NCBI GenBank assembly: GCA_022511125.1
Contig: JAFLSD010000006.1
Span: 1-64,000, forward strand
DNA length: 64,000 nt
Source: Paramuribaculum sp.
GTDB taxonomy: Bacteria > Bacteroidota > Bacteroidia > Bacteroidales > Muribaculaceae
Reading direction: 5' to 3'
Each line of letters begins with the position of its first letter. Positions within the stretch are counted from its first letter, which is position 1. A program made the position numbers and the translations under genes. Shown in pieces: positions 59,556 through 64,000 of the stretch. A model generated the notes under the pieces. It searched no databases, was not told the DNA's origin, and worked only from the letters and a program-made list of their open reading frames with translations.

Positions 59556-61149
59556 AATCGCCTTTATTTTCAGTGGGTATTCCGAAACATTTCATGACAG
59601 CGTGCCGGATTCTATCAGCCTCGCGACCGTCAGCCCTAAGAATGGATATAACTTCGCGTATGTATTCATCCTTGTTCCTGAGACCGCACATTGCTGCGAC
59701 ATTGCTTGCGGAAATCATCGATTTACGGTTGAACACCTTCAATATCGAAGCATAATCCCCGGTTTTGACAAAATAATGGAATCTTTCGCACAGGCGGTCG
59801 TATTTTCCCCTCGGATCGAGTTCTTTGTAGAGCTCGGCCACATGCTGTTCAAGAGAGTTGATGTTGGGAAATTTTCCATCAATACGATATTCGACAAGCC
59901 TTTTAATGCGATGTCGCGTGTGCATGAGAGCCTGCTGCTTGAGTTCAAGCCGGAATTGTTCTATAATCGAATTTTTGACTTTCGTAAAGACCTTGTTTTC
60001 GTTCTTTCCGTTATGAGAGGCAACCGTCCTGACTATTTCCTCCAACATGAGGATATTTTCAATTTCAGCGACATCGGGCACCATGATTTTCTTATTCCTA
60101 AGGTATTCCACTTCCTTGTCCTCGCGGCGGTCGCGGTCGACTATGCCGTGGCTGTCGAGATGATGGAAGGAGTTGAGATCGTTGAATGTCCTCGTGGCTT
60201 CAATCACCTTATCGCAGCTGCCGAGTGCCTTGACGGTGTATTCCTTAAATACAAGCGGATAGAGTTTGGCGTCGATAGAATGTACATCGTCGCCTTCGAT
60301 AAAGAGCACAGGTTTGCGTGCTCCGATGATAGCGAGATAGATATCGTCGGAAATACCTCCCCGTGGAGGCAAAATGTCATAATCCCATGTGACATGCGCT
60401 GCATTATAGTCTCTAACCCAAACAATGGTAGCCCCGACTCGTGAGGAAGCAAACTCAAGGTCGTGGGTGGTGTAAAAGAACAGACAGTCGGGACGCATGC
60501 TTTCGATTTTGTTCCAAAGCGTCTGCATGACGGACGGATGGAGGAAAATTTCCGGACTATCCACGAACACGACTCCATCGCGAGGAGCGTAGAGTATCGC
60601 TCCGAGATAATAGAGGACAGCTCTTTCGCCATCTGACAGCTTCACGGCCGAATAGCCTCGTTCGTCGTCACCTCGACGGAACAGAAACCGGCCGCTTTCG
60701 ATCAATATGTCGTTATCAGGGAAAATATCATGCCATGCTTTTATGACGTCGTCGAGCTTCGTATTTTCGATCGGAGTCTCGGGACTGAGTGCGTGTCGCA
60801 CTTTATAATTGACAATGCTGAGCATTTCTTCCTGAAGCAAGAGACCGAAGAGTCGCTCGAGCTCGGTGTCGAATCTGCCGCTCATGGGCAGTTTTTCGGA
60901 AGCCTCGGCAAAAATTGGATCTATAGAGCCGTGATAGTCGGCCGAATGTGCGTAGATGGCCTTTAACGCCGACATGCGGAACGCCCGGTCTGGTATAGAC
61001 GTTATCAATTTTTCGGTGAAACGTGACTTTCCTGCTCCGTTCGCACCTATTATCACCACATGGCGTGAGTCGGAAGGGAGGAGGTCGCTTGTGCCGTCGG
61101 CCTTGGGCGGCAAGATTATCGGGGGGTATTCGAAGGTAGAAGTCTTCAT
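59536..61149 (-). CDS. AAA/ABC-type ATPase fused to a DUF4435 (TOPRIM-like) domain
   Basis: This 537-residue protein has two halves. The N-terminal ABC-type ATPase has Walker A GANGAGKS at 35-42, signature LSDGER at 171-176, Walker B VVFVDSPE at 193-200 and the H-loop TTHD at 227-230. The C-terminal half from about 280 matches DUF4435: VLFIEGDD with E285, then GIVDRDRRED with D338 and D340, the acidic triad of a TOPRIM-like nuclease site. OLD nucleases and PARIS anti-phage proteins (AriA/AriB) combine the same two activities. Here they sit in one chain inside a yrdC-menA operon, so a housekeeping role is also possible. It overlaps menA by 20 nt. Confidence 0.82.
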   Translation of the reverse strand: MKTSTFEYPPIILPPKADGTSDLLPSDSRHVVIIGANGAGKSRFTEKLITSIPDRAFRMSALKAIYAHSADYHGSIDPIFAEASEKLPMSGRFDTELERLFGLLLQEEMLSIVNYKVRHALSPETPIENTKLDDVIKAWHDIFPDNDILIESGRFLFRRGDDERGYSAVKLSDGERAVLYYLGAILYAPRDGVVFVDSPEIFLHPSVMQTLWNKIESMRPDCLFFYTTHDLEFASSRVGATIVWVRDYNAAHVTWDYDILPPRGGISDDIYLAIIGARKPVLFIEGDDVHSIDAKLYPLVFKEYTVKALGSCDKVIEATRTFNDLNSFHHLDSHGIVDRDRREDKEVEYLRNKKIMVPDVAEIENILMLEEIVRTVASHNGKNENKVFTKVKNSIIEQFRLELKQQALMHTRHRIKRLVEYRIDGKFPNINSLEQHVAELYKELDPRGKYDRLCERFHYFVKTGDYASILKVFNRKSMISASNVAAMCGLRNKDEYIREVISILRADGREADRIRHAVMKCFGIPTENKGDYGEAEK

Positions 61150-61162
61150 GCTGACGGAGATT

Positions 61163-61768
61163 TTAGAATATTCCAGCCCCTTCCCTCACTATCTCCGGCT
61201 CGTCGGGATTCAGAAGGCTGACCACCGTGGTACCTATTCCGGGAGTCTCGCCGGCGTCGAGCATGAGGGAGACATGGCGGTCGTAGGAAGTCATCACTTC
61301 GTCGGGGTCGGTGATCGCCACATCTGTGTCCGACGAAATGGCTGTGGTAGAGAGAACGGGATGACCCAACTCACGCGCTATCGCGCGCGCCACTTCTGAA
61401 TCGGGGATTCTTATCCCAACCTCCTTGCGTCCCTTGAAAACTTTGGGGAGCGTGGTCGATGCGGAAAGAATGAATGTGAACGGCCCCGGCAGACAATCTT
61501 TCAGTATTCGGAAAGCCCTATTGTCTATCCGGGCGTATTCGCTTGCCTGCGATATGTCGGCACAGACCACCGACAAAGCCTCTTTGCGCGGATCTATCCC
61601 TTTGAGACGGCATAGTCGCTCGATTGCCTGATTGTTGAGCGCGTCGCAGCCAATGGCGTAAAAAGTGTCGGTAGGATAAGCTATCAGCTCTCCATCGGTC
61701 AGTGCCTCAACAGCTTCGGCGATGAAGCGGGGGTTGATATTTGAAGGGAATATTCTCAGTACTTTCAT
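61163..61768 (-). CDS. tsaC: L-threonylcarbamoyladenylate synthase (Sua5/YrdC/YwlC)
   Basis: This 201-residue enzyme makes threonylcarbamoyl-AMP, the precursor of t6A37 in ANN-decoding tRNAs. The ELIAYPTDTFYAIGCDA start, LCRLKGIDPRKEALS, GPFTFIL and VGIRIPDS match the family. An upstream in-frame ATG at 61801 lies within the TAATTTTG box (61799-61806), so the start at 61768 is preferred. It is the first gene of a yrdC-AAA-menA unit (13-nt gap to the ATPase). A probable small RNA lies directly upstream. Confidence 0.92.
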   Translation of the reverse strand: MKVLRIFPSNINPRFIAEAVEALTDGELIAYPTDTFYAIGCDALNNQAIERLCRLKGIDPRKEALSVVCADISQASEYARIDNRAFRILKDCLPGPFTFILSASTTLPKVFKGRKEVGIRIPDSEVARAIARELGHPVLSTTAISSDTDVAITDPDEVMTSYDRHVSLMLDAGETPGIGTTVVSLLNPDEPEIVREGAGIF

Positions 61769-61798
61769 GGCATGATCTGTATAATGAAGCTTCTTATA

Positions 61799-61806
61799 CA
61801 AAATTA
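61799..61806 (-). promoter_or_regulatory. -7 box of the yrdC-AAA-menA operon
   Basis: TAATTTTG on the minus strand, about 30 nt before the ATG at 61768. No good -33 element. Confidence 0.5.
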
Positions 61807-61821
61807 AATAAAAAAAGTAAA

Positions 61822-61893
61822 AGAAAAAAAGAGATGTCTCACGACATCTCTTTCTTCTTAAACCTTTATCTTAATCTAATACTATGAAAAACA
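61822..61893 (-). ncRNA. Candidate small RNA or attenuated leader upstream of yrdC
   Basis: A full promoter (TTTG-N20-TACCTTTG, 61900-61931) is followed about 45 nt after the predicted start by a hairpin with an 11-bp stem AAAGAGATGTC / GACATCTCTTT (about 61828-61853) and a 4-nt loop, then a run of T on the minus strand. The product would be about 70 nt. No ORF fits inside. It could be an independent sRNA or a terminator that limits entry into yrdC. The rest of 61932-62137 shows no gene. Confidence 0.55.
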
Positions 61894-61899
61894 CACTTG

Positions 61900-61931
61900 C
61901 AAAGGTAAAATAAAAAAATGAAACAGGCAAA
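61900..61931 (-). promoter_or_regulatory. Promoter of the candidate small RNA
   Basis: On the minus strand TTTG (complement of 61928-61931), a 20-bp spacer and TACCTTTG (complement of 61900-61907). Both elements match the Bacteroidetes consensus. Confidence 0.7.
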
Positions 61932-62137
61932 GGAACAGTATAAATTTTTAACAAATATTTGCATAAAAATTCCATTTATCCGTACGCCGAACCTTCTCAT
62001 AAAGAATTTTTTCCCTCTAAGGCAAAATATCGCGAGCATTCTTCCGCGGGGAATAAAAATTTCATTAATTTAGCACCGCGCCGAGCATAACGAGCGATAA
62101 CCGACATTATGTATCATACCGACAAATTCATATAGTT

Positions 62138-62554
62138 ATGAACATCAAAGAATTAGGACAAGACGCAAAAATTGAGATTTTAGGTCATACGTTCGACGGC
62201 CTGCAAGATATCGAAAGTGCCGTAGAGATAACGGCAAGGGTCAGACCCGATTTTTTCGGCGACAGGAGAATAGAAAGAAACGTGATCGGAATCGATCCGG
62301 AGGGAATTCACGTTTTGGACTTATATATGCCTTATCCCTGCTTTGATTCGTCAGACTTTTTATATGAGAACAGGAAATATCATAATTATTTCTTCTCGAA
62401 AGAGCCGTTTACCGATAAGGATATCGAACGGATCGCCGGCGCGCCGATGAAAATGAATTATTGTCTGGTACATGAAGAAATGGATGAAAACCTCCTGCCG
62501 GCGGTTTATTTCTGTGGTGATTCCTATTGCAAACTGATTGTGGCGACCAAATGA
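62138..62554 (+). CDS. Hypothetical protein
   Basis: I do not recognise this 138-residue protein. It has no signal peptide or membrane span. A mixed alpha/beta pattern is suggested: strands at IEILGHTF, NVIGIDP and GIHVLDLYM; aromatic and Cys/Asp-rich middle (PYPCFDSSDFLYEN); and a C-terminal strand pair (LPAVYFCGDSYCKLIVATK) with two cysteines. It stands alone between the small RNA and dnaA. A weak TAATTTAG box lies about 65 nt upstream. Confidence 0.55.
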   Translation: MNIKELGQDAKIEILGHTFDGLQDIESAVEITARVRPDFFGDRRIERNVIGIDPEGIHVLDLYMPYPCFDSSDFLYENRKYHNYFFSKEPFTDKDIERIAGAPMKMNYCLVHEEMDENLLPAVYFCGDSYCKLIVATK

Positions 62555-62668
62555 GTCCCGACCTATTGAAAGGCTACGGTCAACAAAACGAGATAGGAGG
62601 GTTTAGAGAGCTCTGAAGCTGTCGTTTTTGCCGCGAGGCGTCGTTTTTCAGGTGTTTTTTGGCAGTTG

Positions 62669-64000
62669 TCAGGCGAGGATAGCGCTTTCAATCTTGGCTA
62701 CGTCCTCCTTGAGTTGCTTATCGATGGGAATGCGTTCCTCGATGTTACGACAGGCGTAGAGCACGGTGGCGTGAGTGCGGTCAAGCTTGTTGCCGATAGC
62801 CTTAAGCCCCATTTTGGCATGTTTTTTGGCCATAAACATCACGAGCTGGCGGGCGTCGCTGATTTCGCGTTTACGCGATTTGGTGAAAAGTTGATCGGGA
62901 GTGATATTGAAATATGCACTCACTTTTTCGGCTATGATTTCGAAGTTTATCTGGCGACGGTTGATTTTCACCGCGTTGCCGAGCACCACTTTCGCGAGGT
63001 CGACTGTGATCTCTTTATTGAGAATGGTGGCGTGGGCCATCATCGACACCATGATTCCCTCCAGCTCGCGAACGCTGTCTTTGACGTTTCCGGCTATATA
63101 GTCCACCACTTCGTCAGCAAGTTCGATGCCGTCTTTTCTGGCTTTGAGGAGGAGCACTTCCCGGCGCAATTCGAAGTCAGGTTTCTCCATCTCGGCGGTC
63201 ATGCCCCACTTGAAGCGGTCGAGCATGCGGGTGTCCATCCCTTCGAGTTCCGACGGGCGCGTATCGCTCGAAAGAATAAGTTGCTTCTGATTCATCTTCA
63301 AGTGATTGAAGATATGGAAGAAGGTGTTCTGCGTTCCCGGTTTACCCTTAAGATCCTGAATATCGTCGATTATCAGTACGTCGATGCTCTGATAGAAATT
63401 GATGAAATCGTTGATGCGTTTGCCGAGCATAGCCGCGGTATACTGGCTTTCGAAGAGGCGCGCCGTGACATAAAGCACTCTCTTGCGGGGGTCTTTCTCC
63501 TTGATACGTATGCCGATAGCCTGAATGAGATGGGTTTTTCCCACGCCTGGCGCTCCGAAAACAAAGAAAGGATTGAATGTCTTGCAGCGCGGGTCGTCGG
63601 CGATAGCCTGCCCGATGGTGCGTGCGAGCTCGTTGCTGGGACCCGAGCAGAAGTTCTCGAACGTATAATAGGGATTGAGCTGCGAATCGATCTCGTTGGC
63701 CTCACCACGCGACTCTTGCGTTCCGACCGGCACGGAAGCGGTTCTTTTCACAGCCGGACTGGGATTGGCGCTCTCCATCGTGACGCGGGTCGTCGGATCG
63801 TCCTGCACCTGATTGTACTTGTAGAAAAGTTTCACCCCTGGGCCATAGACCTTATGAAGAGCGAAAGCTATTAGCTTGATATACTTTTCTTCGAGGTATT
63901 CCTTGAAATAAGGCGACGGTATCTGGATGTAAAGCTCGTTGTTTTCGTAGCTCACCGACGTGACAGGTTTGAACCAGGATTCAAACTGGCTCTCATTGAG
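62669..64000 (-). CDS. dnaA: Chromosomal replication initiator DnaA (N-terminus beyond the window)
   Basis: The reading frame stays open to the window edge, so the start is missing by perhaps 10-25 residues. Codons upstream of a GTG at 63955 encode NESQFESWFKP, the conserved start of DnaA domain I, so that GTG is not the true start. A variable linker follows, then the AAA+ domain III (FGAPGVGKTHL Walker A, LIIDDIQ Walker B). Domain IV has the DnaA-box-binding signature RTHATVLYACRNI. It initiates replication at oriC. No DnaA-box cluster is visible in the 114 nt downstream. Confidence 0.97.
   Translation of the reverse strand, partial: LNESQFESWFKPVTSVSYENNELYIQIPSPYFKEYLEEKYIKLIAFALHKVYGPGVKLFYKYNQVQDDPTTRVTMESANPSPAVKRTASVPVGTQESRGEANEIDSQLNPYYTFENFCSGPSNELARTIGQAIADDPRCKTFNPFFVFGAPGVGKTHLIQAIGIRIKEKDPRKRVLYVTARLFESQYTAAMLGKRINDFINFYQSIDVLIIDDIQDLKGKPGTQNTFFHIFNHLKMNQKQLILSSDTRPSELEGMDTRMLDRFKWGMTAEMEKPDFELRREVLLLKARKDGIELADEVVDYIAGNVKDSVRELEGIMVSMMAHATILNKEITVDLAKVVLGNAVKINRRQINFEIIAEKVSAYFNITPDQLFTKSRKREISDARQLVMFMAKKHAKMGLKAIGNKLDRTHATVLYACRNIEERIPIDKQLKEDVAKIESAILA

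Noticed and set aside
59473-60444. 323-codon plus-strand ORF opposite the AAA-DUF4435 gene
   Set aside because: The minus strand carries complete Walker, signature and TOPRIM-like motifs; the plus frame has none.
62555-62668. oriC next to dnaA
   Set aside because: No cluster of DnaA boxes (TTATCCACA-like) or AT-rich unwinding repeat is visible in this short gap; the other side of dnaA is outside the window.
62666-63874. 402-codon plus-strand ORF opposite dnaA
   Set aside because: Shadow of dnaA; the real gene continues through all DnaA domains.

Overview
The window is a piece of a Bacteroidales chromosome, most plausibly a gut Muribaculaceae- or Bacteroides-like species; the family assignment is inference. 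Three things point there. Most transcription units start behind the Bacteroidetes promoter box TAnnTTTG, often with TTTG about 19-20 bp upstream. The window carries a type V (Mfa/FimA-like) fimbrial locus. It also carries a DUF2795 protein and a class A beta-lactamase of the Bacteroidetes CblA/CepA type. No tRNA, rRNA, intact insertion sequence, phage or CRISPR array was seen.

Layout. 0-1.5 kb: an MntA/HepT-type toxin-antitoxin pair followed by a dense cluster of non-coding palindromic repeats. 1.6-13.8 kb: mostly housekeeping genes: gpmI, dcuB, an alkyltransferase, a CDF cation exporter, fabF, acpP, gltX, a ROK kinase, a clostripain-like lipoprotein and an MscS channel. 13.9-16.7 kb: an AT-rich three-gene operon (TerB-like protein, four-TM coiled-coil protein, VWA-like lipoprotein) behind a long leader with two mirrored hairpins. 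17-21.7 kb: recJ, recQ and a porin. 22-23.1 kb: two secreted proteins. 23.4-38.4 kb: one long fimbrial operon (DUF3575, DUF3868/OmpA-like, major fimbrillin, Mfa2-like anchor and five further fimbrillin-like lipoproteins, two with GLUG-like repeats). 38.6-41.9 kb: a GH29 fucosidase and an SGNH hydrolase. 42-48.1 kb: an AT-rich accessory stretch with a broken copy of the last fimbrial gene, a beta-lactamase with a DUF4405 partner, small membrane proteins, a duplicated decayed 108-bp segment, a decayed ORF with an ADP-ribosyltransferase-like motif, and a WG-like protein. 48.3-62 kb: prolyl oligopeptidase, lipoprotein and MBL hydrolase; a Sel1 protein; pepD-rsmA-mgtE; an OmpH-like lipoprotein; a glycosyltransferase; and the yrdC-AAA/DUF4435-menA operon preceded by a probable small RNA. 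62.7-64 kb: dnaA, cut by the right edge.

The best candidates for undescribed biology are the TerB/4TM/VWA operon with its mirrored-hairpin leader, the single-chain AAA-DUF4435 ATPase embedded in a housekeeping operon, the expanded set of accessory fimbrial subunits with a broken copy of one of them nearby, and the short RNA upstream of yrdC. All coordinates, alignments and motif positions were read by hand; no database search was possible.
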